From assembly GCF_027912535.1 (NCBI RefSeq), contig NZ_CP115465.1:1344001-1408000 (forward strand): 64,000 nucleotides of DNA. Reading direction: 5' to 3'. Source of the DNA: Brevundimonas sp. NIBR11 (GTDB lineage: Bacteria > Pseudomonadota > Alphaproteobacteria > Caulobacterales > Caulobacteraceae). Positions 1 to 8,922 of the stretch are shown piece by piece; within the stretch, counting starts at the first letter, position 1, and every line of letters starts with the position of its first letter. The position numbers and the translations under genes are program-made. The notes below the pieces were generated by a model. That model searched no databases. It was given only the letters and a program-made list of their open reading frames with translations, and was not told where the DNA came from.

Positions 1-1115
1 GACGGACTCTCAAGTCCGATGTGGAGGCGGAGCAGTGGCCCCTCCAATGTGGGCGGAGCCACGCGGAACGCCATCTGCGGCGTCTCGTATGTGATCAGGC
101 TCTCGAAGCCGCCCCAGGAATAGCCGAGGCCGAAGAGACTTAGCGCGTCGAGGAAGGCGTGGGCCGTCTGGGTGTCGCCGCCCTGCATGACCACGCCGAA
201 CAGCGACGCCGCGCCCGTGAAGTCCCGGCTCCACAGCAAGTGGCCCGGATCGCCGGGCAGGGCAGGGTGCAGGACGCGCGAGACCTCCGCCTGATCCGCC
301 AGCCAAGTCGCGACCTGCATCATGGATCGCTGTTGTTCCGCGTACCGCAGAGGCAGGGTGCGAAGGCCCCTCAGCGCCAGCCAGGCATCGTCGGGCGAGA
401 CGCACAGGCCGACGTCCTCATAGGTTTCGGCGATCGCCTTCACGAGCGCGGGATCGCTGGCCGAGACCGCCCCAAGCATCAGGTCGGAATGGCCGCCCGC
501 GTATTTGGTCAGGGCCTGAACGCTGACATCGACGCCATGCGCCAAAGGCTTGAAGGCCAGACCGGCGGCCCAGGTGTTGTCCATCACCGTCCAAACGCCC
601 CGCGCCCGCGCGGCTTCGGCCAGCAGCGGAACGTCGATCATCTCCATGGTCAGCGAGCCCGGAGCCTCGATCAGCATCAGCCGCGTCGCATCCGACACCA
701 GGGCGGCGACTTCTTCTGCAGAGGCCTCCGCCGGATGGAAGCGCGCCGTCACTCCGCGCGCCGCCATATAGCGGGTCAGGAACCGCCGCACGGGGCCGTA
801 GACGGCGTCCGTGGTCAGGATCTCGTCGCCCGGCTTCGTGAGGGCCAGCAGCGGCAGGGTGACCGCAGCCAGACCTGACGGGGCGAGCCAGCAGGATTCT
901 GCGCCCTCCAGGTCAGAGATCGCTCGCCGAAGTCCGTCCTGAGACGCCGTGCCGTCGATGCCGTAGAGCGGACCCAGACTCGCATCCCGCATGTCGCCGA
1001 CGGCGTCGGACAACATCGTCGAGGCCCGTTCGATCGGCGGATTGACCGGCCGCCGTCCTTCGCCGCGCCGCGTCGCCGCCGCGATCAGACGGGTGCGGTC
1101 GGAAAGCAGATCCAT
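1..1115 (-). CDS. metC: cystathionine beta-lyase (3' end cut by window)
   Basis: PLP-dependent lyase that converts cystathionine to homocysteine, pyruvate and ammonia in cytosolic methionine synthesis. 371 residues are visible. The family is near 390, so only about the last 20 are missing beyond base 1. The Cys/Met-metabolism PLP signature is present as TKYAGGHSD with the Schiff-base lysine at K204, preceded by the cofactor-binding VMDNTWAAG around 177-185 and the YGIDGTAS substrate loop near 51. The start ATG (cat 1113-1115) has only a weak GAGG upstream. It is divergent from the binding-protein gene at 1221. Cystathionine gamma-lyase or gamma-synthase is less likely because the closest resemblance is to alphaproteobacterial MetC. 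That family call is from memory of motifs. Confidence 0.88.
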   Translation of the reverse strand, partial: MDLLSDRTRLIAAATRRGEGRRPVNPPIERASTMLSDAVGDMRDASLGPLYGIDGTASQDGLRRAISDLEGAESCWLAPSGLAAVTLPLLALTKPGDEILTTDAVYGPVRRFLTRYMAARGVTARFHPAEASAEEVAALVSDATRLMLIEAPGSLTMEMIDVPLLAEAARARGVWTVMDNTWAAGLAFKPLAHGVDVSVQALTKYAGGHSDLMLGAVSASDPALVKAIAETYEDVGLCVSPDDAWLALRGLRTLPLRYAEQQRSMMQVATWLADQAEVSRVLHPALPGDPGHLLWSRDFTGAASLFGVVMQGGDTQTAHAFLDALSLFGLGYSWGGFESLITYETPQMAFRVAPPTLEGPLLRLHIGLESP

Positions 1116-1177
1116 GGCGGCCTCGACGGGTTGCGAACGTGGTCCCAAAGGCCTCTAAAGCAGCGGGGGCGCAAGGG

Positions 1178-1197
1178 GTCCCGACGCGAGTCGGGAC
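1178..1197. other. 8-bp perfect hairpin with GCGA tetraloop
   Basis: GTCCCGAC (1178-1185), loop GCGA (1186-1189), GTCGGGAC (1190-1197). It is a perfect stem with a GNRA-type loop in the 105-bp divergent gap, about 23 bases before the ATG at 1221. There is no T-run, so it is not an intrinsic terminator. It would lie in the 5' leader of the binding-protein mRNA if transcription starts in the gap. Confidence 0.6.
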
Positions 1198-1220
1198 AAG
1201 CAGCGGACGCGGGACGAACC

Positions 1221-2330
1221 ATGGGCGGAGCCACCGGTTTCTGGATGCGAGGCGCGGTCCTCGCGGGCCTGGCCCTTTTGGCCGCCTGCGGGCGAGGCGA
1301 GGGCGATGCCGATGAGCCCGCGACCGTGGCGACGACGGGATCGACCCACACGGTGGCCGCGCCCGTCGAAAGCCCGACCCTGGCGGCGATCAAGCGGCGC
1401 GGACGTTTGAACTGCGGCGTCAATCAGGGTCTGGTCGGCTTCGCCTACACCGACAATCGCGGTGAGTGGCGCGGCTTCGACGTCGATTTCTGCCGCGGTC
1501 TAGCCGCCGCGATCTTCGATGACGCCGACGCCGTGCGCTTCGTGCCCCTGACGGCCGAGAATCGCTTCCAGGCCCTGAACGATGGCCGGATCGATGTCCT
1601 GTACCGCAACACCTCCTGGACCATGGAGCGCGACACGGCGGGCCAGTTGAGCTTCGCCGGGATCAACTACTACGACGGCCAGGGCTTCCTGGTGCGGCGG
1701 TCGCTGGACCTGAACAGCGCCTCGGAGCTGAACGGCGCCCGTGTCTGCGTTCAGGCCGGCTCGACCAGCGCCCTGAACGCCGAAGACTATTTCCGCAGCC
1801 GGGGCATCGACTACCGCGCCGTAGTCCTGCCGACCGAGGAGGCCGCGCGGCAGGCCTATGGCCGCGAGGATTGCGACGCCTTCAGCGCCGATGTCTCCGC
1901 CTTGGCCGCCGCCCGGACGACCCTGTCCGACCCGCAGCAACACGTGATCCTTTCCGACATCATCTCCAAGGAGGCGCTGGGCCCGGTCACCCGTCGTGGC
2001 GACGAACAATGGACGGCCGTCGTCCGCTGGACGCAGAACGCCCTGATCCTGGCCGAGGAGCTGGGGGTGACCCAGGCCAATGTCGAGGAACAGGCGGAAA
2101 GCTCACGTGTGCCCCAGGTGCGCCGGCTATTGGGCGCAGAGGGGGATTTCGGGCCGCGTCTGGGTCTGTCCAAAACCTGGGCCGCTCAGGCCGTTGAAGG
2201 CGTCGGCAACTACGGCGAAATCTTCGACAGAAACCTCGGTTCGCAATCGCCTCTCGACCTGGCCCGCGGGTTGAATGCACAATGGAACGCTCGACCGGGC
2301 GGCCTGATCTACGGCCTGCCGGTTCGCTAA
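1221..2330 (+). CDS. amino-acid ABC transporter substrate-binding lipoprotein (AapJ-like)
   Basis: Periplasmic amino-acid-binding protein of the AapJ/BztA type, 369 residues. The ATG at 1221 was chosen because it gives a lipoprotein signal with lipobox LAAC and Cys23. A second ATG at 1245 is also possible, and the longer open frame upstream encodes no signal. The binding-protein family 3 fold starts at RGRLNCGVNQGLVGF and FDVDFCRGLAAAIF, both typical of this subfamily. No permease or ATPase gene lies nearby, so it is an orphan. The next gene is a secondary amino-acid/dicarboxylate symporter, not an ABC component. It might serve a transporter encoded elsewhere or act as a sensor. The substrate cannot be read from the sequence. 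Confidence 0.85.
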   Translation: MGGATGFWMRGAVLAGLALLAACGRGEGDADEPATVATTGSTHTVAAPVESPTLAAIKRRGRLNCGVNQGLVGFAYTDNRGEWRGFDVDFCRGLAAAIFDDADAVRFVPLTAENRFQALNDGRIDVLYRNTSWTMERDTAGQLSFAGINYYDGQGFLVRRSLDLNSASELNGARVCVQAGSTSALNAEDYFRSRGIDYRAVVLPTEEAARQAYGREDCDAFSADVSALAAARTTLSDPQQHVILSDIISKEALGPVTRRGDEQWTAVVRWTQNALILAEELGVTQANVEEQAESSRVPQVRRLLGAEGDFGPRLGLSKTWAAQAVEGVGNYGEIFDRNLGSQSPLDLARGLNAQWNARPGGLIYGLPVR

Positions 2331-2377
2331 AGCTCTGGCGCGCTGCGGGGACGCAGGCGACGCCTTTCGGGGGACGA

Positions 2378-3706
2378 ATGGATACGACGAAGAAGGGCGG
2401 CATTCCGCTCCACTGGCTGATGCTTCTCGGCTTCGCGATCGGCCTTGGAGCGGGTCTGTACGTCAATCAGTACATCGGCCCGGAGACCTATTGGGTTCAG
2501 TGGGTGACGTCGAACGTCACCGGGCCGGCCGGCCAGATCTTCCTGCGCCTGTTGTTCATGCTGGTGATCCCGCTGCTGTTCTCGGCCCTCGTCATCGGCG
2601 TGGCCGAGATGGGCGATCTGAAATCGCTAGGTCGGGCGGGCATCAAGACCCTGCTCCTCACCATCGTGGTGTCCTCGATCGCGGTCGTGATCGGCCTGGC
2701 CATGGTCAACTATTTCCGCCCCGGCGACGGCGTCGATCAGGAGTTGGCGCGACAACTGCTGGCCCAAGGCGCCGAGGGCGCCGCGGCCATCGTCGAAAAG
2801 GCCCCGGAGAACATCCAGCTGGGCAGCTTCTTTCTCGATCTGATCCCCTCGAACGTCGTCACGGCGATGGCCGAGAACCAGATTCTGCCGGTGATGATCT
2901 TCGCCCTGTTCTTTGGCATCGGCCTGGTCATGGCCAAGAGCCCGAACACAGACCGGCTCCAGAACGTCATCGAGGGCGTCCTTGAGGTCACGATGAAGCT
3001 CATCAACCTCGTGATCAAACTGGCTCCGATCGCCATCGCCTGCCTGATGTTCAACCTGGCGGCTCTGTTCGGCTGGGACCTGATGGTGCGTCTGGCGGCC
3101 TTCGTCGGCGTGGCCGTGGGCGCCATGGCGATCCATATGTTCGTTGTCTATCCGCTGGTCGTGTGGATCGGCGCCGGCATGAATCCGATCTTCTTCTTCA
3201 AAGGCGTGCGCGAGCCGATGGTGGTGGCCTTCTCCACCGCCTCGTCCAACGCCTCCTTGCCGGTGTCGCTGAAGGCGGCCGAGACCCAGCTGAAGCTGCC
3301 GCGCAAGATCGCCAGGTTCGTCCTGACCGTTGGCGCGACCGCCAACCAGAACGGCACGGCGCTATTCGAGGGCGTCACCGTCCTGTTCCTGGCCCAGTTC
3401 TTCCAGATCGAGCTGTCGATCACCCAGCAGGTGGTCGTGATGCTGGTCTGCATCCTGGGCGGCGTGGGTACAGCCGGCGTGCCTGCGGGCTCCCTGCCGG
3501 TCATCGCCATGATCTTGGTCATGGTGGGCGTGCCGGCCGAGGGTATCGGCCTCATCCTCGGCGTCGACCGCTTCCTGGACATGTGCCGGACCGTGCTAAA
3601 CGTGACGGGCGACCTGGTCCTGGCGACCGTCGTCTCGCGCGGCGAAAAGGACGACCCGGTCGCCCCCGCGCCCGAGACTGAGCCGGCGGTCGCCACCGTC
3701 GCCTGA
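2378..3706 (+). CDS. dicarboxylate/amino acid:cation symporter (DAACS family)
   Basis: Inner-membrane Na+- or H+-coupled symporter of the GltP/DctA family, 442 residues. The ATG at 2378 follows a GGGGGACGA stretch. The longer frame beginning at 2282 overlaps the upstream gene and adds a hydrophilic, non-conserved leader. The family core is visible: FSTASSNASLPVS (reentrant loop HP1), TVGATANQNGTALFEG (TM7 NxxGT cation/substrate site) and GGVGTAGVPAGSLPVIAMI (HP2). About eight membrane segments plus two hairpins are expected. It lies 47 bases after the binding lipoprotein on the same strand and may be co-transcribed with it. It ends 3 bases from the convergent sseA stop. Confidence 0.9.
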   Translation: MDTTKKGGIPLHWLMLLGFAIGLGAGLYVNQYIGPETYWVQWVTSNVTGPAGQIFLRLLFMLVIPLLFSALVIGVAEMGDLKSLGRAGIKTLLLTIVVSSIAVVIGLAMVNYFRPGDGVDQELARQLLAQGAEGAAAIVEKAPENIQLGSFFLDLIPSNVVTAMAENQILPVMIFALFFGIGLVMAKSPNTDRLQNVIEGVLEVTMKLINLVIKLAPIAIACLMFNLAALFGWDLMVRLAAFVGVAVGAMAIHMFVVYPLVVWIGAGMNPIFFFKGVREPMVVAFSTASSNASLPVSLKAAETQLKLPRKIARFVLTVGATANQNGTALFEGVTVLFLAQFFQIELSITQQVVVMLVCILGGVGTAGVPAGSLPVIAMILVMVGVPAEGIGLILGVDRFLDMCRTVLNVTGDLVLATVVSRGEKDDPVAPAPETEPAVATVA

Positions 3707-3709
3707 CGG

Positions 3710-4546
3710 TCAGGGGCCGGTGACGACCTCGGTGTCGTCCCGGCCGCCCCACTCTGTCCAGGACCCGTCGTAGAGCACGCCCTCACGACCCAGCAGGGCC
3801 AATGCAAGCAAAGGCACGGTCGCGGTCACGCCTGAGCCGCAACTGGCGATCGGTCGGTCGTCCGGACCAAGCCCACGGGCCGCGAATGCCGCCTCCAGCG
3901 CCTCTGGCTCCCGCATCAGGCCCTCGGGCGTCAGTAGCTCTGCGAACGGCAGGTTCACCGCCCCCGGCATGTGTCCGGCCCGCAGCCCCGCACGGGGCTC
4001 CGGCGCCGAGCCCGCGAAACGCGGTGAGCCCCGGGCGTCGAGCACGGGCCGCTCGGCGGCCAAGGCCTCGCGCACACCTTCCAGACCCACGATCATCTCG
4101 GGCCGTGGATCCGCTCTGAAAATCGCGGGCGATGGATTGGCCGCTCCGATCTCCAGCGCCCCGCCCACACGGCGCCACGCGGGCAGGCCGCCGTCGAGCA
4201 CCTGAACCCGGTCGCATCCCATGGCCCGGAACATCCACCAGGCCCGTCCGGCGGTGAACAGTCCGAAGGTGTCATAGACCACGATCCGGTTGGTCTCGCT
4301 GACACCCAGCGCGCCGACCTGCTCGGAGAACTGCTCTGCCGACGGCATCATGTGGGGCAGGGGACTGCCCTGGTCCGAGATCGCCTCCAGATCGAAGAAA
4401 ACGGCCCCCGGGATGTGCCCGGCCTCGAAGATCGGCCGCGCAGGCGTGCCGTCCAGATGCCAACTGGCGTCAAGAATGCGAAGGTCGGGATCGCCCAACG
4501 CGGTCACGAGTTCAGCGGCGGAGACGAGGGGAGGAAAGAGCGACAT
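3710..4546 (-). CDS. sseA: 3-mercaptopyruvate sulfurtransferase
   Basis: Two-domain rhodanese of 278 residues that moves sulfur from 3-mercaptopyruvate to thiol acceptors or cyanide in cysteine catabolism. The N-terminal inactive rhodanese domain (about 5-128) contains the CH2A-like GHIPGAVFFD. The C-terminal domain (about 155-275) contains GHMPGAVNLPF and the active loop CGSGVTA with Cys236. CG(S/T)G(V/I)T is the mercaptopyruvate type, distinct from the CRxG loop of thiosulfate enzymes. The ATG (cat 4544-4546) gives a normal N terminus. Its start codon overlaps the start of the divergent photolyase-like gene within one CATG. An extended frame to 4672 would run through that gene and is rejected. 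Confidence 0.9.
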   Translation of the reverse strand: MSLFPPLVSAAELVTALGDPDLRILDASWHLDGTPARPIFEAGHIPGAVFFDLEAISDQGSPLPHMMPSAEQFSEQVGALGVSETNRIVVYDTFGLFTAGRAWWMFRAMGCDRVQVLDGGLPAWRRVGGALEIGAANPSPAIFRADPRPEMIVGLEGVREALAAERPVLDARGSPRFAGSAPEPRAGLRAGHMPGAVNLPFAELLTPEGLMREPEALEAAFAARGLGPDDRPIASCGSGVTATVPLLALALLGREGVLYDGSWTEWGGRDDTEVVTGP

Positions 4547-6110
4547 GCCCAAGCCTAGCACGGCCGCCGTCGGCACGCTTCGCCTCGTGCTGGGTGACCA
4601 GCTGTCCGACACCCTGTCGGCTTTGCGAGACATCGATCCGGAGCGCGACGTCGTGCTGATGGCCGAGGTCATGGCGGAGGCGACCTACGTCCGGCATCAC
4701 AAGCAGAAGATCGCGCTGATCTTCGCTGCCATGCGCAACTTCGCCGCGAGGCTGGAGGCGCGCGGCGTAACGGTCCGCTACGTCCGCATCGACGATCCCG
4801 ACAATACCCACTCCATCGTTGGCGAACTGCATCGCTCCCTGGACGACCAGCCGTTCGAGTCCGTCGCGATCACCGAATGCGGCGAGTGGAGGCTGGCCGA
4901 GGCCTTGGCCGCCTTCGCTGGCGTCGCCGCCGTCCCGGTCGAGATCCGCGCGGACGACCGATTCCTCTGTTCCCACGACCGCTTCCGCCGTTGGGCCTCG
5001 GGCAAGAGCGAACTGCGCATGGAGTATTTCTATCGCGAGATGCGCCGCGCCACTAACCTGCTGCTCGAGGACGGCAAGCCGATCGGCGGCCACTGGAACT
5101 ATGACGCCGAGAACCGCAAGAAGCTGACCAAGGGCCTGCGTCCGCCCGCGCGGTTGCGGATCCCGCCGGACGCGGTCACGAAGCAAGCGATCGCCGACGT
5201 CGCCCGCCTGTTCCCCGACCATTTCGGCGATCTCGACGCCTTCGGCTGGCCGGTAACGACGGAACAGGCCGAGGCGGTGCTGGCCGACTTTCTGACGAAC
5301 ATTCTGCCGGGCTTCGGAGACTGGCAGGACGCGATGGCGCACGGCGAGCCGTGGATGTGGCACGGACTGATCTCGACCTCGATCAACCTCGGCCTACTGG
5401 AGCCCCTTGACGTCTGCCGCCGCGCCGAAGCCGAGTATCACGCAGGCCGCGCGCCTCTGAACGCGGTCGAGGGCTTCATTCGCCAGATCATCGGCTGGCG
5501 AGAGTTCGTGCGCGGCATCTACTGGTTGAAGGTCCCGGAATATCGCCAGCGCAATTTCCTCGACGCCGACCGGACCCTGCCGTGGTTCTACTGGTCGGGC
5601 GAAACGGACATGGCCTGCGTCGCGGACGTCGTCTCGATGACCCGCAGCCACGCCTACGCCCACCATATCCAGCGGCTGATGGTGACCGGCAACCTCGCCA
5701 TGCTGCTCGGCGTCCATCCCGACGAGATCGATGACTGGTACATGGTCGTCTACGCCGACGCCTATGAGTGGGTGGAAATGCCCAACACCCGCGGCATGGC
5801 TACCTTCGCCGACGGAGGCATCACGGGGTCGAAGCCCTATGCGTCGTCAGGCGCCTACATCGACCGGATGAGCGACTACTGCGAAACCTGCCGCTACGAC
5901 GTGAAGGCCAAGGCGGGCGAGAACGCCTGTCCGTTCAATCGCCTATACTGGGGTTTTCTGGAGCGAAATCAGAAGCGGCTGCGGGACAATCATCGCCTCG
6001 CCATGCCCTATCGCACGCTGGAAAAGTTCGGGCCCGAACGCCGCGCCGAGCTGCTCGCGGAGGCGGAAGGCGCGAGGACGGCGCTGGGCGCGGTTCTCAG
6101 ATCCGGCTGA
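4545..6110 (+). CDS. FeS-type cryptochrome/photolyase family protein (PhrB/DPRP, (6-4) photolyase-like)
   Basis: Flavoprotein of the bacterial iron-sulfur photolyase/cryptochrome group, 521 residues, probably repairing (6-4) photoproducts in blue light or acting as a light sensor. The four cluster ligands are visible: Cys358, Cys446 and Cys449 (CETC), and Cys462 (ACPF). Their spacing (88, 3, 13) equals what I recall for Agrobacterium PhrB (350, 438, 441, 454). The catalytic HH of YAHHIQRLMVTGN and the DEIDDWYMVVYADAYEWVEMP block are also family hallmarks. A strong ribosome site (GGGGAGGAAAGAG) precedes the ATG at 4545, which decides the start. The gene runs 14 bases past the end of convergent cfa. 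Confidence 0.9.
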   Translation: MPKPSTAAVGTLRLVLGDQLSDTLSALRDIDPERDVVLMAEVMAEATYVRHHKQKIALIFAAMRNFAARLEARGVTVRYVRIDDPDNTHSIVGELHRSLDDQPFESVAITECGEWRLAEALAAFAGVAAVPVEIRADDRFLCSHDRFRRWASGKSELRMEYFYREMRRATNLLLEDGKPIGGHWNYDAENRKKLTKGLRPPARLRIPPDAVTKQAIADVARLFPDHFGDLDAFGWPVTTEQAEAVLADFLTNILPGFGDWQDAMAHGEPWMWHGLISTSINLGLLEPLDVCRRAEAEYHAGRAPLNAVEGFIRQIIGWREFVRGIYWLKVPEYRQRNFLDADRTLPWFYWSGETDMACVADVVSMTRSHAYAHHIQRLMVTGNLAMLLGVHPDEIDDWYMVVYADAYEWVEMPNTRGMATFADGGITGSKPYASSGAYIDRMSDYCETCRYDVKAKAGENACPFNRLYWGFLERNQKRLRDNHRLAMPYRTLEKFGPERRAELLAEAEGARTALGAVLRSG

Positions 6111-7317
6111 GCGCCAACTGGATCACATCCGTCCGTCGCGACCGGAAGCCGGCCTCGCAGTAGCCCAGATAGAACCGCCAAAGCCGCCGGAACCGCTCGT
6201 CGAACCCGCCCATCCGTCGAATGTCGCCCCAGGCCGCCTGGAACGACTGGTCCCACCTCTGAAGCGTATCTGCATAGTCGATACCGAAGCGGTCGATGCT
6301 GTCCCAGCTGAGGCCCGCCGCCTCCACGACCGGCTGCAACCGCGCCTCCGAAGGCAGCATCCCCCCGGGGAACACGTATTTCTGGATGAAGTCGGTGCGG
6401 GCGTTGTACTCCTCGAACAACGCGTCCTGGATGGTGATGATCTGCAAGCCTGCGCGCCCGCCGGGCGTCAGCACCTCACGCACCTTGTCGAAATAGTCGG
6501 ACCAATATTCCTTGCCGACAGCCTCGAACATCTCGATCGAGGCGACCCGGTCGAAGGTCCCGGTGATGTCGCGATAATCTATCAACCGGATGTCGGTCTT
6601 CTCCGACAGGCCGGCGTTGAACAAGCGTTTGCGGGCCAGATCGTGCTGTTCCTGAGAGATGGTCACCCCGGTCACATGGGCGCCGATTTCGCGCGCCGCA
6701 TACTCCGCGAACCCGCCCCAGCCGCAGCCGATCTCCAGAACCTTCATGCCAGGCTTCAGGTCCATAGCCTCCGCCAACGCCGCATATTTCCGCGTCTGGG
6801 CGACCTCCAGCGGCTCGGACGACGAGGCGAATCTCGCCGACGAATAGGTCATCGAGCGGTCGAGCCAAGCGGCATAGAAGGCATTGCCCAGGTCATAGTG
6901 GGCCGTGATGTTCTTCTTGGACCCCCGTCGCGAGTTCCGGTTCAGCTTGTGACCGATCCAGTTGATCGCCAGCATGGCGATATTGCCGTCGAACAGCCGG
7001 CGGATATGATCGTAGTTGGACGCCAAGGTCTCTAGCAGCACGGCAAGATGCGGACTGTCCCACTCGCCGGCCATGTAGCCTTCCGCATACCCGATATCGC
7101 CGTTGGCCAGGACGCGCGCCGCGAACCGGTAGTCGAGCACGTTCATGACGGCGTTCGGGCCGGGAATGTCGCCCTCCAACCGGTGCACCTCGCCGTTGGG
7201 CAGGCTCAGAGTCAGCCGGCCATAGGTCCAGTTCGCCGACAGGAGCCGCACCAGCAGGGCGAACACCCGGGGCGTTCGTTCGACGGAAGAAGCAAGATCG
7301 GCGGTCGAAACAGTCAT
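6097..7317 (-). CDS. cfa: cyclopropane-fatty-acid-phospholipid synthase family protein
   Basis: SAM-dependent methyltransferase that adds a methylene bridge to unsaturated acyl chains of membrane phospholipids, 406 residues. The SAM-binding motif VLEIGCGWGGFAEYAA lies near 180-195. It is followed by the family segments VTGVTISQEQHDLARKR, IEMFEAVGKEYWSDYF and QKYVFPGGMLPS. The N-terminal lipid-binding domain (about 1-110) contains GDIGYAEGYMAGEWDSPDL-like sequence. The ATG at 7317 has AAGGG seven bases upstream. It sits 31 bases downstream of the phrB stop on the same strand, so the two are probably one transcript. The photolyase plus Cfa pairing is typical of singlet-oxygen/light responses in alphaproteobacteria. 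Confidence 0.9.
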   Translation of the reverse strand: MTVSTADLASSVERTPRVFALLVRLLSANWTYGRLTLSLPNGEVHRLEGDIPGPNAVMNVLDYRFAARVLANGDIGYAEGYMAGEWDSPHLAVLLETLASNYDHIRRLFDGNIAMLAINWIGHKLNRNSRRGSKKNITAHYDLGNAFYAAWLDRSMTYSSARFASSSEPLEVAQTRKYAALAEAMDLKPGMKVLEIGCGWGGFAEYAAREIGAHVTGVTISQEQHDLARKRLFNAGLSEKTDIRLIDYRDITGTFDRVASIEMFEAVGKEYWSDYFDKVREVLTPGGRAGLQIITIQDALFEEYNARTDFIQKYVFPGGMLPSEARLQPVVEAAGLSWDSIDRFGIDYADTLQRWDQSFQAAWGDIRRMGGFDERFRRLWRFYLGYCEAGFRSRRTDVIQLALSRI

Positions 7318-7348
7318 CGGCGAACCCTTGGTAAGACCCAAGTTACGG

Positions 7349-8812
7349 TCAATCCTCCGGATAGGCTTCACTGGACGGTTTGATCGCTTTCAGCGCCGCC
7401 AGAGCCCGCGCTCGCGCCTCCGCATGATCGACCAGAGGCTTCGGATAGGTCTTGCCGAGCGTGACGCCCGCATCCCGCAGCACTTCCGTCGGCGCGGTCC
7501 AGGGCGCGTGAATGAAACTCGGCGCAATCTTAGCCAGCTCCGGGACCCAGCGTTTCACATACTCGCCGTCCGGGTCGAACTTTTCGCCCTGGGTCACCGG
7601 GTTGAAGATACGGAACCAGGGCGAGGCGTCGGCGCCCGAGCCAGCCACCCACTGCCAGTTCTGGCTGTTCTGCCCCAGGTCGGCATCGACCAGCGTGTCC
7701 CAGAACCACGCCTCGCCCTTTCGCCAGTCGATCAGCAGATGCTTGATCAGGAAGGACGCCACGATCATCCGCACGCGATTGTGCATGATCCCGGTGACCC
7801 ACAGCTCGCGCATGCCCGCGTCCACGATGGGATAGCCGGTCTGGCCCCTGGTCCAGGCGTTGAACCCGGCGCGGTCTGTCCGCCACTCCATCGCGTCGTA
7901 CTCGGGTCGAAAGGCGGTGTCTGGCAGGCTCGGGAAGTGGTGCAGCAGATGGGCCGAGAAATCGCGCCAGATCAGTTCACTGGTCAGCTTCTCGGCCTGG
8001 GCGAAGGCGACCTGTCCCGCGTGGGCCGCGTCGTAAACGCTACGCCAGACCTGCCACGGACTGATCTCGCCATAATGCAGGTGAGGCGACAGACGGCTGG
8101 TCCCGTCCCGATCCGGCCGGTCGCGATCCACGGCATAGGATTTCAGCGCACCCGACACGAATTTCGACAAAACCGCCGTCGCCCCCGCCTCGCCGGGCTC
8201 GCCCAGGAACCCCTTCGACCAGTCCGGCTTCGTCGGATGCAGGCCCCAGTCGTCGATGTCGTCGCTGGCCAGCTTGGGCGCGCCTCCGAGCTGGCGCGGC
8301 CCCGTGGTGCGCGGCGGCGGCTCGGCCTGGGCTCTCAGTGCTCTCATGAAGGGGGTGAAGACCTTGTAGGGTCTGCCCGTCCCATTCAGCACCGATCCCG
8401 GTCGGGCTAGGAGCGCGCCGTTGAACCCCTTCACCTCCACACCCTCGGAGTGGAGCGAATGGGCGATGTCGGCGTCGCGGGACCAGGCGTCCGGCTCGAA
8501 CAGCCTGTTCATCAGGACGCAGGTCGCCCCCGTCTCCTCGATCAGGCGGCGCAACTCGGCTTCCGAATCGCCGCGCCTCAGGATGAGGCGTCCGCCGCGA
8601 CCGGCAATGCCGGCGGACAGCGCTCGCAACGACTTGTCGAGCCACCACAGGGACGCCGCCCCGATCGGCCGGACCGCGTGACCTTGATCGAGAATATAGA
8701 CCGGCACAATGGGCCGTCCGCTGGCGTGGGCGTGGTTGAGGGCCGGATTGTCGGCTAGCCGCAAGTCCTGGCGTAACCAGAGGATGATCGGGGCCTCGCC
8801 CTTGGTGGTCAC
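7349..8812 (-). CDS. phrB: class I deoxyribodipyrimidine photolyase
   Basis: Light-driven CPD photolyase of 487 residues that repairs cyclobutane pyrimidine dimers using reduced FAD. The N-terminal antenna-binding Rossmann domain begins ILWLRQDLRLADNPAL. The FAD domain shows SRLSPHLHYGEISP, ELIWRDF, the YPIVDAGMRELWVTGIMHNRVRM segment (as DAGMREL...MHNR) and the class I signature NWQWVAGSGADASPWFRIFNP (seen as NWQW and WFRIFNP). Translation likely starts at the GTG at 8812 with a GGAGA eight bases upstream. An upstream ATG-initiated extension to 8920 is Arg-rich and unlike the family. It is divergent from kdsA with a 110-bp gap. Confidence 0.92.
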   Translation of the reverse strand: MTTKGEAPIILWLRQDLRLADNPALNHAHASGRPIVPVYILDQGHAVRPIGAASLWWLDKSLRALSAGIAGRGGRLILRRGDSEAELRRLIEETGATCVLMNRLFEPDAWSRDADIAHSLHSEGVEVKGFNGALLARPGSVLNGTGRPYKVFTPFMRALRAQAEPPPRTTGPRQLGGAPKLASDDIDDWGLHPTKPDWSKGFLGEPGEAGATAVLSKFVSGALKSYAVDRDRPDRDGTSRLSPHLHYGEISPWQVWRSVYDAAHAGQVAFAQAEKLTSELIWRDFSAHLLHHFPSLPDTAFRPEYDAMEWRTDRAGFNAWTRGQTGYPIVDAGMRELWVTGIMHNRVRMIVASFLIKHLLIDWRKGEAWFWDTLVDADLGQNSQNWQWVAGSGADASPWFRIFNPVTQGEKFDPDGEYVKRWVPELAKIAPSFIHAPWTAPTEVLRDAGVTLGKTYPKPLVDHAEARARALAALKAIKPSSEAYPED

Positions 8813-8922
8813 GCCTCGACTCTCCGTGGTAGGTTGCAACTTCAGGCGCGCGGGGCCACCTGAGCGCCACGATCGGCGTACAACGCGCCACCCGCCAGAA
8901 CGTCCAGAAAGAGGCCGCACCC

